This document shows positions 45,620 to 57,298 of a DNA stretch of 64,000 nucleotides, in pieces. The position numbers and the translations under genes are program-made. The notes beneath the pieces are model-generated. The model ran no database searches. It had not been told where the DNA came from and saw nothing but the letters and a program-made list of their open reading frames with translations. The first letter of the stretch is position 1. Every line of letters begins with the position of its first letter. Location: positions 47,826,373 through 47,890,372 of the forward strand of contig NC_052353.1 of the NCBI RefSeq assembly GCF_009727055.1, given 5' to 3'. This DNA comes from Benincasa hispida (Eukaryota; Streptophyta; Magnoliopsida; Cucurbitales; Cucurbitaceae).

Positions 45620-46373
45620 TGTTCACACGAGATTTCCTGAGAAACGTATTTTGTGGAGTTGAACTTGAGTTGGTGTTGGTGTTGATGTTCATTTGATGCA
45701 AAGTGGTTCGATCTCTAGTACTTGATCCTCTGATTCTCTCTCGATGGAATGGATGTGCTTGACTTGAAGAAGAAAAGCATCGAACGTTCTTGAAACAGAA
45801 GTCTTAGAAAAGTCTTTGTGTCTTCAAGGGTCTTTGTGTCTTCAAGGGTCTTTTGTCTTCTATAAGTGCAACTTCATGAGTCTTGGGAGTCTTCTGTTTG
45901 TTAAAGAATTCTCTTCTGGGCCCTCTGGAGGTAGAACTACTAACTTTTGCAAATGAGGAGAGCTTCTCTATTTATAGAATTCTTAGGTTGGATTGATGGA
46001 CTTGGGCTTGGTTGACCCATGGGTCTGGCTCTTAACCCAATTAGTTGGATTTGGGCTTGGTTGATCCATGAGTAAACTCTTAGGCCCAAATAGTTAGATT
46101 TGGATTTGATTTGATATCTGGGTCAAATTAAACTTATTTTCGGGTTTAAAGATTTTAACACAAATAATAATAATATTAAATTGGACCAAGTTAATTTTAT
46201 CCAATTTAACGGTTATGATGAAACCACGTGGCATCATCAAAATTTATCTTCAACTCTAATTTGGGGCACATGTCAGCTTCTAATTGGTCTCAAATTTAAT
46301 ATTTTGAAATTTCATCATTAATTTAGTAAACAACTTGACAATTTGTGATTGGTCCAAAATTTTTCCTTCAACA
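45620..46373 (-). mobile_element. 3' LTR of Tat-like gypsy element T
   Basis: On the minus strand it starts TGTTGAAGGAAAAATTTTGG directly after the purine tract GAAAAGGGGGCATTT (46374-46388). It has a TATA box (TATAAATA, minus, 45969-45976). The far end is placed near 45620 (CGTGTGAACA on the minus strand) by its CA ending only. It contains an 18-bp tandem repeat at 45814-45862. Confidence 0.7.
45814..45862. repeat. 18-bp tandem repeat (GTCTTTGTGTCTTCAAGG)
   Basis: Nearly three units in the U5 side of the T LTR. Confidence 0.9.
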
Positions 46374-46529
46374 AATGCCCCCTTTTCGAGATTTATGCAC
46401 GGATGTGAGTGGATGAATCTAGTAAAAGATAAAGTTGGAATCGAGATACAAGTAATTTATTTTTGACCTCGATATGTTCAAATAACCAAACTATAAATTT
46501 AGTACATAAGTTTGATTAAAATTTGTGAT

Positions 46530-46905
46530 AAAGTTTGGGATCTGGCCAAACTTTAAGAAAGACTTTAAGTTTTCATCTCCAATTTATTTTGATTTAGAGA
46601 CGAAAACGTAAAAATTTAAATTTAGAAATTTGGAATATGACCAAAGTTTAATTTAAGAAAAAATTCAAGCTTTATCCCCAATTTAATTTGATTTGGAGAT
46701 AAAACCATAAAAATTTTGAATTTAAATGAAATTTGGAGTATCGCCAAATTTTTAATTTAAGAAAAAATTCAAGTTTTTTCTCTAATTTAATTTGATTTGG
46801 AGATAAAAACTTAAGAATTTGCATTCCAAAAATGAAATTTGGAATATGATCAAATTTTTAATTTAATAAAATTCAATTTTTATACCCATTTTAATCTGAT
46901 TTTGC
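46530..46905. repeat. about 100-bp tandem repeat, four units
   Basis: Units with AAATTTGGAATATGACCAAA...AATTTAATTTGATTTGGAGA start near 46530, 46625, 46729 and 46835. They decay toward the last unit. Confidence 0.85.
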
Positions 46906-47189
46906 ATAAAATTTGGAATATGTCCAAATCTTTTGAAGATAAATTTGAGGACAAAATCTAATAAAATCAAAATAAATAAGGAATTTGTTTAATTTATTTT
47001 TTTTTAAAATTTCATTTGAAATTAGGATAGAATCAAATTAGGAAATCTAATAAAAATATAATAATTTAAATCAAATCTCTATTTAGTTTAGATTTCCTAA
47101 TTTGTTATGAAACCTAGGAACATCTAAGCCCCACCATTATCCTCATCCCCTCATCTTCTTCTACACTTTCCTTTCTCTCCATTTCCTCT

Positions 47190-47459
47190 TCTTCTTCCAA
47201 TTTTTTATTTCTTTTTTCTTTCTTTTTTTATCCTTTCTTTCTTTCTTTCTTTCTTTTTTCACCATTTTTTCCTTTTTATATTTTTTCCTTTATCTTTTCT
47301 TTTTTTTTTTATCTTTCATTTGATGTGATTTATTTTAACAAATCTCTTTAAAATTTTCTATCACCCTCATTTTCTTTATTATTATTATTATTGTTGTTGT
47401 TATTATTATTATTATTATTATTATTTATTATTATTATTATTATTTATTATTATTTTATT

Positions 47460-47490
<31 letters not shown>
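47190..47490. repeat. CT-rich tract and (TTA)n microsatellite
   Basis: TTTCT-rich sequence to about 47340, then (TTA/TTG)n at about 47375-47475, closing with (AT)n. Confidence 0.9.
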
Positions 47491-47599
47491 TAAATTCACT
47501 GACTTGCCCCCCCTCCTTTGTTGAAGTTATTAACAAAAATGCCAGGTGGCCTAAGGGGTCAATTTCAAAATTCTTTTTGCAAGCCCGATTTTAGTCCAT

Positions 47600-48740
47600 G
47601 ACCTGAAGACTCCGCCCTAAGTCTTCGAGGACTTTGGCACTTTGTTTTGGCTTCAATCTTAGTAGCGGCCTGAGGGTTTCGTTTGGTCTCAGCCTCAGTC
47701 TTTGACTTGAGCATTCTGTCGATTTCCAACTCAATGCTCTAATGGCTCTGATCTCCGCCCCTTATTGGCTTTGATCTTAGTATGCGGTCTATGGGTTTTC
47801 GTCGATTCTTCCCCAGTCTTTGAATGAGCATTCCGTCGGTTTCCAACTCAGTGCTCTAATGGCTTTGATCTCCGCCCCTTACTAACTTTAATCTTAGTAT
47901 GTGGCCTGAGGACTCCGTCGGTCCTAGCCTCAGTCTTTGACTTGAACATTCCGTTGGTTGCCAACTCAATGCTCTAACGGATTGATCTTCGCCTCTTACT
48001 GGCTTCGATCTTAGTACGTGGACTGAGGATTCTATCGGTCCCAACTCAGTCTTTGACTTGAGCATTCCGTCAGTTTCCAACTTAGTGCTCTAATAGCTCT
48101 GATCTCCGTCCTTTATTGGCTTCTATCTTAGTACGCGGTTTGAGGGTTTTTGCTGGTTCCAGCCTCAGTCTTTGACTTAAGCATTATGTCGATTTCCAAC
48201 TTAGTGCTCTAACGACTCTAATCTTCGCCTCTTACTGGCCTCGATCTTAGTACGTGGCCTGAGGGTTCCGTCGGTTCCAACCTCAGTCTTTGAATTAAGC
48301 ATTCTACCGCGTTTCCAACTCAGTGCTCTAACGGCTCTGATCTCCGCCCCTTATTGGCTTTGATCTTAGTATGCGGCCTGAGGGTTCTGTCAGTTCCAGC
48401 CTAAGTCTTTTAACTTGAGCATTCTATCAGTTTCCAACTCAGTGCTCTAACGGCTCTGATCTTCGCCCCTTACTGGCTTCGATCTTAGTACGTGGCCTAA
48501 GGATTATGTTGTCCCAGCCTAACTTTTTGACTTGAACATTTCGTCAGTTTCCAATCAGTTCTTTAATGGCTCTAATCTCCGCCCCTTACTGGCTTCGATC
48601 TTAGTACGCGGCCTGGGGAATCCATCGGTCCCAGCCTCAGTCTTTGACTTGAGCATTCCGTCAGTTTCCAACTTAAGCTCTAACGGTTCTAATCTCTGCC
48701 CCTTATCGGTTTCGATCTTAGTACGTAACCTGATCTTGCA
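47600..48740. repeat. 118-bp minisatellite, about ten units
   Basis: The anchor GATCTTAGTA recurs with TTAG at 47659, 47777, 47894, 48011, 48127, 48247, 48366, 48485, 48601 and 48718, so unit length is 116-120 bp. Each unit also has CTCAGTCTTTGACTTGAGCA and GCTCTAACGGCTCTGATCTC variants. It is the most regular array in T's 3' region. Confidence 0.95.
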
Positions 48741-48995
48741 TTAAGGCAAAGCTTTGGCAAAAAGAATGCAGAACCTGGTAGATTGGACTTAATCGCACAG
48801 ATGAAACGAAGCAAGGCAAAACCGGATTTGACTGTGCAGTTGGGGAAGAGCAAGAGGGTCGGACTTGATCTCACATATGAGGCAATGCTAGACAGACCAA
48901 ACTTGATCTCGCATATAAGGCAGAGCAAGGTGGACCAAACTTGATCTCACATTAAGGTGAAGCCAGACAGTCCAAACTTGATTTCGCATATGAGT
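48735..48995. repeat. about 50-bp tandem repeat (ACTTGATCTCGCATATAAGG)
   Basis: Four to five units with CCAAACTTGATCTCACAT...GGCAGAGC, following the 118-bp array directly. Confidence 0.85.
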
Positions 48996-49076
48996 CGAAA
49001 GCCATACCAACAATTTTGGAGAGGGATTTTAAGCTGCACCAACATTTTAGAGAAGGAACGAAGCATTTACCCGACC

Positions 49077-49111
49077 TTTTTTTTTTTTTTTTTTTTGGGG
49101 GGGGGGGGGGG
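49077..49111. repeat. T20-G15 homopolymer junction
   Basis: Twenty T followed by fifteen G. Length and even presence may be affected by sequencing or assembly error. Confidence 0.85.
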
Positions 49112-49900
49112 AGAAAGCAAAGTGCACCAACAATTTAGAGAGGGAAGGAAGCTGCACCAATATTTTGAAGAGGGAGCGAAGCATCCAACCTGACTTTGAA
49201 AAGGAAGTGGTGAAGCCTCCAAACTTGAAGATGGAAGAGCATTGATGAAGCCTCTAAACTTGAAGATGGAGAAGCATTGACCGAGCCTCTGAACTTGAGC
49301 TTGAAGTATCAGAAAATCCTTCACACTTGAGTTTGACAAAACATCGGCGAATCTTCGGCATATAAGCTTAAAGTATTGGCAAATCCTCTACACCATCGGC
49401 GAATCCTCTGCATTTCAGTTTGATGAAGAATTGGTGAATCATCTGTATTAAGCTTGATTTCACGACTTTAAGCATGAAGATGACAACACAAAGCCTCCAA
49501 ACTTGAGCATGAAGATGGAGCATCGATGAAGCCCCTAAAATTAAAGATGGAGAAGCACTAACGAAGCTTCTGAACTTGAAGATGGAGAAGCATCGACGAA
49601 GCCTCTGAACTTAAAGACGGAGGAGAATTGATGAAGCCTCTGAACTTGAAGATGGAGGAGCATCGACGAAGCCTATTGAAGATGGAAGGGCATCAACAAA
49701 ACCTCTAAACTTGAAGATGGAGGAGCATCGATGAAACCTTTGAAGTTGAATTTGAAGAGGCATCGAAGCAACCATCGAACTTAGAGTTGTAGAAGCAATA
49801 GTGCAACCTTCTAACTTGGAGATAGAGAAGCAATAATGCAACCATCAAATTTGTAGATGGAGAAACAGCGGTCTAACCATCAAAGCAGCGGTCTGATCCT
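49112..49900. repeat. about 36-bp minisatellite (GAAGCCTCTGAACTTGAAGA)
   Basis: First GCACCAACAATTTAGAGAGG-type units at 49120-49190. Then about fifteen imperfect units with GATGGAGAAGCATCGA and GAAGCCTCTGAACTTGAAGA to about 49900, decaying into single-phrase echoes up to about 50115. Confidence 0.88.
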
Positions 49901-50469
49901 CATACTTGGAGATGAAGAAGCAACAGCACCAACGTCTTTATAGAGAAGGAGAAACTGCAACAATTTTTGGAGAAGAAGCGAAACTGCAAGGAATAATTTT
50001 CTTTTAGGGGAAGCAGAGAAGTCGCACAAAACTTGAACTTCCAAAAGGAAGCAACGAAACATCCAAACTTGACATCAACGAGGAAGTGGGGAAGCCTACA
50101 AACTTGACTTTGAAGAGGAAGCAAAGTGCCATAACAAATGCGTGCTTTTAATTTACTTTGTTAGCTCATTACGAGGGATGAACATCTTCAATTTATTGTG
50201 TTGCCCCTTAAGGATGAACATTTTTTTCTAGAGTGTCATTCTTTAATGGGGATGATCAACATCAATCTCTTAGTGTCATACTTAGGTGGTTGTGGTACCC
50301 TTTCTGATGGACTAAACTTAAATTTCTTTAGGTTGCCCATGTACCCTTGAAGAAAGGGATCAAGTCATGACATAGTTCAAATTTTTTTGTTTGTTTAGAC
50401 TAAAATTAAAGTTTATTTCAAGTTGTCTACGTTCCCTTCACAATGAATTGGGATCAAGTCATAACGTAG

Positions 50470-50645
50470 TTCACAAAGAGATTTTTTTTTTGTCGTTCAC
50501 CTTTTAAGCTCATGCGGGCCAAGAGCAACAAGCAGTTTAGGCTCTTGCGATAAGGATTTTTTTTTTTTTGGGTCGTTCACATTTTAAGCTCATGCAGGCA
50601 GGGAATAACAAGAAATTTAGGCTCTTGCGATTTTTTTTTTTTACA
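50470..50645. repeat. about 90-bp direct duplication with poly-T ends
   Basis: GTCGTTCAC(C/A)TTTTAAGCTCATGC and TTTAGGCTCTTGCGAT occur at about 50493-50560 and 50572-50630. Each copy is bordered by runs of 9-13 T. Confidence 0.88.
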
Positions 50646-50649
50646 TTTG

Positions 50650-51512
50650 TTAAGCATAAAACTTCTTGAGAAACTTGTTGTTGATTGGACCAACTCTCAA
50701 TCCGTCTTGATCAACAATCTTGTATGCTCCTTTTTATATACTTTTTTGACAATGTAGGGCCCATCCCATTTAGGTGTGAACTTATTTCCTATATGTCTTG
50801 TCGTGATAATATGTCTTCTTACAGCAAGCACTAGATCACCCACTTCAAAAGATCAAGGCTTTACGTGCTTATCGAAATCTTTAGCATTCGCGCTTGGTAA
50901 CACTCTAACGCTTGTTGAGCTTCAAGTCATTTTTCGTCCTGTGCTTCCAATTTTTGAAGACATAGCTTGGCATTTTCTTCTGATCCTTCTTGTACCGCCA
51001 TTCTTAGCGATGAAATTTCTCTTTCCAAGGGATGGATAACCTCTACCCCATAAACGAGAGAGTACGGAGTGACTCCTGTAGGGGTATGATGAGTGGTGTG
51101 ATAAGCCCACAACGCTTCACCAATCTTTTCTTACCAATCTCTTTTCGACTTAGAGACAATTTTCTTCAACAGGTTGCACACCGTCTTGTTAATGCCTCTA
51201 CCAACCCATTTGCAGTAGCGTTATACATGGACGACTTGTACAGCTTGAATTTGAATGTGTCACATAATCTGTCCATCAAGCAATTGGAGAATTGTCTCCC
51301 ATTATTTGTCATGATTCGATGGGGGATACCGTACCGATAGATGATGTGAGTGCGGACAAAATCCACCACATTCTCTTTCTTAGCCTCCCATGCCCTGCTG
51401 ATGACTTAGGTGTTATAGAGCCGACAAGATCAAGCCCCCATGCTTTAAAAGGCCACGAGGCTATAGTTGAGTGCAGAGGCTCGGGCTACTGGTGAAATTC
51501 GCATGATATTGA
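50650..51512 (-). pseudogene. Tat-like integrase of T, C-terminal two thirds
   Basis: On the minus strand it starts with HANF-type residues at 51512, then VDFVRTHIIYRYGIPHRIM, NNGRQFSNCLMDRLC (second catalytic Asp read as Asn), YNATANGLVEA (Glu kept), WAYHTTHHTPTGVTPYSLVY and REISSLRMAVQEG. It ends with GPINNKFLKKFYA and stop 50650-50652. The interval 51390-51480 (first catalytic Asp) is scrambled by stops. The N-terminal part lies at 60145 and beyond, separated by element P. Broken by several frame changes. Confidence 0.88.
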
Positions 51513-53205
51513 TGATAACAGGCAGCAATGCACGTTATTACAGTGCTAAGTTATAAAACAATGTAAGGTTGCGATGATAAAAATATACATTATTGCGTCC
51601 AAAAGCATTAAGTTCACAATATTGGGTTCGAATGCATCCATCGCATTAAAACAGTTAACTCAGGTATTTTTGTGCAAAATATGCATTGACGCAAGGCGGA
51701 AAATGCAATCCAAAGAAATCAAAGGCCGAGCGCATTAAGAGATTGCGTTGACGTAAGGCTATGCGATCATTTGCACTCACGAATATCTGCTCAAGAAGGT
51801 TGTCGCATAAAGCCGGCGCATCATGGTGGGCGCAACTGGGTGAAAATCGTAATAAATCACGATGAGACAGAAAGCTGATGACTGTCGATTCCTAATTAAG
51901 TTGACAAGCCGTAACGACCTACTGTAGCAAGTACACTCAACTTTTCGATGACAAATATTTGGCGTATCAGACAGAGAATTAATGTCATCCCATTAGTGAA
52001 ATCATAAGAGAGAAGAAGCCTTTCACCTCGAAGCTCTATAAATACCAAAGACCACCTTCAGTGAAGGAATTCGCTCAGTTAGATAATTTTTCCCCTTAGA
52101 TAGAAGTAGCCTTGTTTATAGTTTTCTTTTACTTAGAAAGCGAAAGCGAGTGAAGGGAGATTCTACCGAGAGATCGTTCCGGTGAACTTGGAAGGGTGTC
52201 GAAAGCGTCAAGATCAGAGAGAGGGCCAACTATTGCGGAAGCAAGAACATCTTTTGACCAAAATAGAGATAACAGTGTAAAAGCCTTGGGAAGCAAGGAA
52301 TTGCTACCAGGCTCTCTATCCTTATCTTCCATTGTCATTTTGTACTCTGAACTGATTTATACAAATGGAAACTTCACCTTTATATATGTTCACTTTCTAT
52401 ACATTACACATGAGTAGCTAAATCTATCTAATGGGTTGAGAAGTACTTAGCTAGCATAACTTGGGATCTTCATTCTACACGGTTATCTTGTATTATGTAT
52501 GCGTCATTCGTCCATTAGAGACACTCGAAAGGGTAGTCTAAGGATAGAATCTAGGCTTGGAAAAGTCAGATTGGAATCTAGGCTCGGGAGAGTCAGATTA
52601 GAAACACATAATCAAGAGATAGGAGCTTAGGAATAAGCATTGTTTGCTATTAATGCATCGCATGCATCCTAGAGATAGGTTATGATTGTATGCAGTCACC
52701 TTGTCCTTGCGTGCATCTTGCATCATCGCATAGGCAAGAAGTAGAGACTTAGGAATAAGCTCTATAGACACTATCGCATTCATCACATGCATCCTAGAAT
52801 TAGGGGCTACTGCATTTGCATTAGGAAATGATTTGTTGTCACATGAGTGTAGCATGATCGCATAGTTTGTATGCATTCTCGAGAAATGCTAGCTAAAGAC
52901 CTTCTCAACCTGTTCCTCAGCATACTCGGTGTATCTTTCACATAATCAATTCTTTCTCAAATTCGTCGCATACTTTTTATACTTCAAACAGCAAACCAAC
53001 CAAACCATTAATTTATTTGTTACTGCAAAGTAATCTCAAAATTACCACCGCATATTCTTTTCCTTAGTCCCTGAGTTCGACTCTAGGCTTACCAGGAAAC
53101 TTAATAGGATTTATACTTGGGTCTTGCTGAGAAAATTTGTTTGCACAACGCATTTTCCACCAACGCATTCCTTTCCATTATTTCATCGTATAAAATAATG
53201 CATCA
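51513..53205 (+). mobile_element. 5' LTR of element P
   Basis: Starts TGATAACAGGCAGCAATGC and ends AATGCATCA, 1,693 bp. TATA box TATAAATA at 52037-52044. The first 147 bp match 59980-60126 with roughly a dozen differences. The end shares CCCTGAGTTCGACTCTAGG and ACTTGGGTCTTG with elements M and Q. Confidence 0.9.
51515..51538 (+). promoter_or_regulatory. LTR-terminal hairpin with GCAA loop (P 5' LTR)
   Basis: ATAACAGGCA-GCAA-TGCACGTTAT: eight of ten stem pairs. The two mismatches are A51520-C51533 and G51521-A51532. The loop is still of the GNRA class. Confidence 0.8.
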
Positions 53206-53210
53206 AGTTT

Positions 53211-53230
53211 TTGGCATTATTACCGGGGAC
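53211..53230 (+). promoter_or_regulatory. primer-binding site of element P
   Basis: TTGGCATTATTACCGGGGAC, five bases after the LTR. It looks like the Athila-type TTGGCGCCGTTGCCGGGGA site with several C-to-T-type changes (GCGCCG reads GCATTA). It would pair with the 3' end of a tRNA, Asp in related elements as I recall. Confidence 0.75.
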
Positions 53231-53479
53231 TTTGGCAAAACATCGTGCTAACGATAATTTTTCTGATTTCTTTATAGCTTTCAATCTCTTGTGAATTATG
53301 ACCCAGAGATTGAAAGAATGTTCTGACGAAGACTAAGAGATAGCCGCCAATAACAACAACAAGAGAAAGATAACATGGCGGAACAACCTGGAAACAAAGC
53401 ACCAAATGAAAATAATGTCATGACGAATCCCATCCTTGGCAAATGACCACAATAGGCGCATTCGGGACTATGCGTCGCC

Positions 53480-54900
53480 CAACTTTACGATTTCTCCCCA
53501 GGCATCATGAGGCCCGCTCTTAATGGATCAAGATTTGAAATAAATCCGGTCATGTTGCAGATGATCCAGACTGTCGGACAGTTTAGTGGAAGGTGTGGCG
53601 AGGACCCGCCTGCCCACCTCCGAAGTTTTATAGAGATCTGCAACACTTTTGTGTTCCCTAATATCTCCACCAAGGAAGTTCGACTAACTTTATTTCCATT
53701 TTCGTTGTGTGACCATGCACAAAAATGGGCGTATTCTCTCTAACCAGGGGAGATTACCTCATGGGAGCAAGTAGTAGAGAAGTTTATGAAGAAATATTTC
53801 CCACCAACAGAGAATTTTAGAAGAAGAAAGTTGATCACCAATTTTGAATAGGATATGGACGAATCACTCAGCGATGCTTGGGCGAGGTTTAAGAGGCTGG
53901 TAGGAGATTGCCAGCATAATGACTTACCAAACTGCTTACAGATGAAGATTTTTTATCACGGATTAAACCCTGCTTCACAGACCGCTGCCAATGCGGCAGC
54001 TGCTGGAGGTCTTCTAGATAACATTTATGATGAAGCCAAGAACATCCTTGATCGCATTTCTAAAAATCACGAGGACTGGAGAGAAAGTGATCAAAGATTG
54101 AAAATAAAGGACAGTGACACGGACAATGGTGCTATCGCATCCCTTCAGAGTCAAATGACTACGATGATGAACTTGATAAAAGGAATCGCAATCAACAGCC
54201 TAACAACGCATAGTGGGCAAGCGAACGCAATCAACCAGACGACCGCAAGGTGTGCTACTTGCGGTGAAGGACACGCAATGGAGGAATGCTTGTAAAACCC
54301 ACAGTCAATTTATTTTGTGAGGAATAACCCATTTTCTAACACGTATAACCCTGGGTGGAGAAACCACCCCAACTTTGTGTGGAAAAATCAACAGCAAAAT
54401 TTTCAATCAATGGCACAAAAAGAAAGGCCAACCAGATTTTTCCCTCGAACCAACGGTCAGACAAGTAATCAAGCCAGCAGTACGCAGGCACCACAATCTT
54501 CTTCCTTGGAAAGTTTGTTGAAGCAAAATATTGAAAAGAATGAAATTGTGCTTCAAAACCAAGCGACGTCCATCCGCAACCTAGAAATACAGATAGGCCA
54601 GATTGTGGGCGAACTCAAGAACCGACTGGAAGGGGCCCTGTCGAGTAACGGAACTCCCACGCAACCTAGGGGGTACGGGTAAAGAGCAATGTCAAGTGGT
54701 GACGTTGCGGAGTGCAAAGACTGTGGCAAAAGAGAAGAAGGACCCTAGCCGGACTACTCTAATTACGCTGGAACCAGAGATTGCAGTGACTCAGAAGAAG
54801 CAGGAGAAAAAGTGGCGATAGAGCTAGAGATTGCGTCTACCTCGGAGCCAAAAGAACAGGGGACCGTAAGAATATAGCTTCCACCTTTCCCACAGAGACT
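53480..54900 (+). pseudogene. Athila-type gag of P with CX2CX3HX4C zinc knuckle
   Basis: One frame from about 53480 (53507, 53855 and 54317 pieces all share it) with in-frame stops. It reads DPPAHLRSFIEICNTFVF and LTLFPFSLCDHAQKWAYSL. After two stops come SLSDAWARFKRLVGDCQHND and AAAAGGLLDNIYDEAKNIL. The zinc knuckle CATCGEGHAMEEC is at 54251-54289. A NTYNPGWRNHPNFVW-type stretch and a coiled-coil-like KNEIVLQNQATSIRNLEIQI follow. The stop at 53849-53851 replaces Gln. Gag would build particles and bind RNA. The short histidine spacing of the knuckle is typical of Athila. Confidence 0.9.
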
Positions 54901-54934
54901 TAGAAAGAAGAAAAATGATGGGTACAATACCAAC

Positions 54935-55860
54935 GCTTCATGAATATGTTAAAACAGTTGCATATTAATATTCCGTTCATTGAAGCAATTGAGGAGATGC
55001 CCGCATATGCGAAGTTTCTAAAGGATATGGTGATAAAGAAGAGATGCACTGGTAAGTTCGCCACAGTGGCTTTGACGTAGAGCTCAAAATCTATAATCCC
55101 ACCGAAAATTCGCAACCCTGGGAGTTTCACTATACCTTGCTCCATTGGAGGATTATACATTGAGCAAGCGCTATGTGATCTTGGAGCCAGCATTAACTTG
55201 ATGCCCCTGTCAATTTTCAAGCAGCTAAATGTGGGACAACTTGTGCCCACAACGGTGACTCTCCAATTAACGGATAGATCTCTGGTGCATTCAGAGGGGA
55301 AGGTGAAGGACGTGCTGGTTACAATCGACAAATTTATATTACCAGCAGACTTCATAATCTTGGACTACAAAACCGATAAGGATGTGCCCATCATCTTGGG
55401 GCGACCATTTTTATCAACCGGTCGTGCCTAGATTGATGTGCACAAAGAAGAGATTACCTTGAGCGTGAATAGATAGAAGCTCAGGTTTGACATTGTCTGA
55501 GCCATGAAATATCCTAATGAAGAAGACCTTAATGAATCGGACGATGAATAGAGTTTAAATGAAGAAGAGAAGCCTGAAGATGAAAAGGAAGATGAGGATG
55601 CGATCGCATCCATTGTAGCATGCAATACGATCACAGAAAAAACAAACAAGGAAGATGAGGTGATCGCTTCCCAAGAAGTTAATCTGACAGTGAATGAAGG
55701 AAGAAAAACAACAAAACCGTCCTTAGAACAACCACCAACAATAGAGCTGAAGACCCTTCCTAACCAACTGAAGTATGCGTTTCTGGGGCAAAATGAGAAG
55801 CTACCAGTAATCATTTCCTCTGCACTTAATGAAGACCAATAAAATGCGTTGTTGAGCATC
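54935..55860 (+). pseudogene. aspartic protease of P and linker
   Basis: Starts with a LHINIPFIEAIEEMPAYAKF segment, the known lead-in before Athila protease. A stop follows near 55080. The active site LCDLGASINLMPL has the D-L-G-A core at 55177-55188. The flap and C-terminal strand read DFIILDYKTDKDVPIILGRP, ending at a stop at 55429-55431. An acidic linker (55500-55840, Glu/Asp-rich) leads to RT. It would cut the polyprotein. Broken by in-frame stops. Confidence 0.85.
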
Positions 55861-56900
55861 TAAGAAAATATGTAAAAGCAATTGGTTGGACGCTCGCAGA
55901 CATCAGAGGAATCAGCCCCGCATACTGTATGCATAGAATTCGTCTCAAAGAGAATCACAAAGGATCGATCGAACATGAGTGCAGACTCAACCCTGCGATG
56001 AAAGAGGTCGTAAAGAAGGAGATAATCAAGTGGTTAGACGCGGGCATCATCTATCTGATAATAGAAAACACGTGGGTCAGCCCCGTGCAGTTCGTGCCGA
56101 AGAAAAGAGGGATGACGGTAGTCTCTAATGCAAATAATGAGCTGATACCGCAAAGAACCGTCACCGGATGGCGGATTTGCATGGACTACTGCAAACTAAA
56201 TGCGGCAACAAAGAAGGATCATTTTCATTTATCTTTTATTGACCAAATGTTGGATCGTCTAGCTGGAAATGACTTCTACTGCTTCTTGGATGGGTATGCC
56301 GGTTATAACCAGATCATAATTGCTCCCGAAGATTAAGAAAAAACCATATTCACCTACCCATATGGAACATTTGCGTTTCGATGCATGTCGTTCGACCTCT
56401 GCAATGCATTGAGCACTTTCCAAAGGTGCATGATGGCCATCTTTTTGGAGTATCTCGAAGACTCTGTAGAAATATTCATGGACGACTTCTCTGTATATAG
56501 GCATACATACGAAGTCTATCTTGACAACTTGAAGAAGATATTGAAAAGATATGAGGAGACGAACCTCGTGCTCAATTGGGAGAAATGCCATTTCATGGTG
56601 AAGGAGGGCATTGTGCTTGAGCACAAGGTCTCTAGGGACAGGTTGGAGGTGGACAAGGCAAAAATTGAAGCGATTGAAAAGCTCCCACCTCCAACAAATG
56701 TAAAGGCTGTCAAGAGCTTCTTGGGACACACTGAATTTTATAGACGTTTTGTCAAAGACTTCTCAAAAATTGCACAACCACTAAGTGTGTTGATGGAGGC
56801 AGATAGGAAGTTTGACTTTGATGACAAATGCCTCAATGCACTCATGATTTTGAAGAACGCATTAATGACCGCATCTGTGTTGATCGCACCAAATTGGACA
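55860..56900 (+). pseudogene. gypsy reverse transcriptase of P
   Basis: RT opens with IEHECRLNPAMKEVVKKEI, VSPVQFVPKKRGMTVV and CMDYCKLNAATKKDHFHLSF, then FYCFLDGYAGYNQI. A TAA at 56334-56336 replaces Gln. After it come YGTFAFRCM, the catalytic FMDD (56475-56486), the LEHKVSRDRLEVDKAKIEAI segment and NVKAVKSFLGHTEFYRRFV. All main RT blocks are present in one frame apart from stops and a shift near 56340-56390. Closely related to M's RT but with many substitutions. Confidence 0.92.
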
Positions 56901-57298
56901 CTTCTTTTTGAATTAATGTGCAGCGCGAGCTATTTGCGATGGGAGCAATTCTGGTGCAAAAGAGAAAAACAATGCTAAATCCCATCGCATATGCGAGTAA
57001 GACTGTGAATCCTGCTCAAACTAACTACACCACCACAGAAAAGGAATTGCTTGCGGTGATATTTAAGTTGGAGAAATTCAAAGCATATTTACTGGGAACA
57101 AAAGTACTCAACCACACTTACCACTCCGCGATAAAATATTTGATGACAAAGAAGGATGTGAAGCCGAGTTTGATTAGATGGGTTCTCCTCCTCCAGGAAT
57201 TCAATATGGAAATAATTGATCGCAAGGGAACGGAGAACCAAATTGCGGATCATTTATCCAGATTAGAAAATCCTGAGATTGAGTGCAATCAGTCATAA
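56901..57298 (+). pseudogene. gypsy RNase H of P
   Basis: The start is damaged. The family's CDAS reads CSAS, which removes the first catalytic Asp, and a small deletion shifts the frame at about 56930. From there [38 protein letters not shown] and [17 protein letters not shown] are continuous to 57298. The later catalytic positions cannot all be confirmed because HSAIKYLM replaces the usual D-containing HxALKYLL block. Confidence 0.88.

Larger units (their letters stand above)
46374..50649 (-). other. 4.3-kb repeat-rich 3' non-coding region of element T
   Basis: This lies between the integrase stop (50650-50652) and the polypurine tract. It is almost wholly made of separate tandem-repeat families, listed individually below. 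Long 3' regions with variable tandem repeats are a known trait of Tat/Ogre-type gypsy elements and a proposed source of satellite DNA. Small frames inside are repeat translations. Confidence 0.75.
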
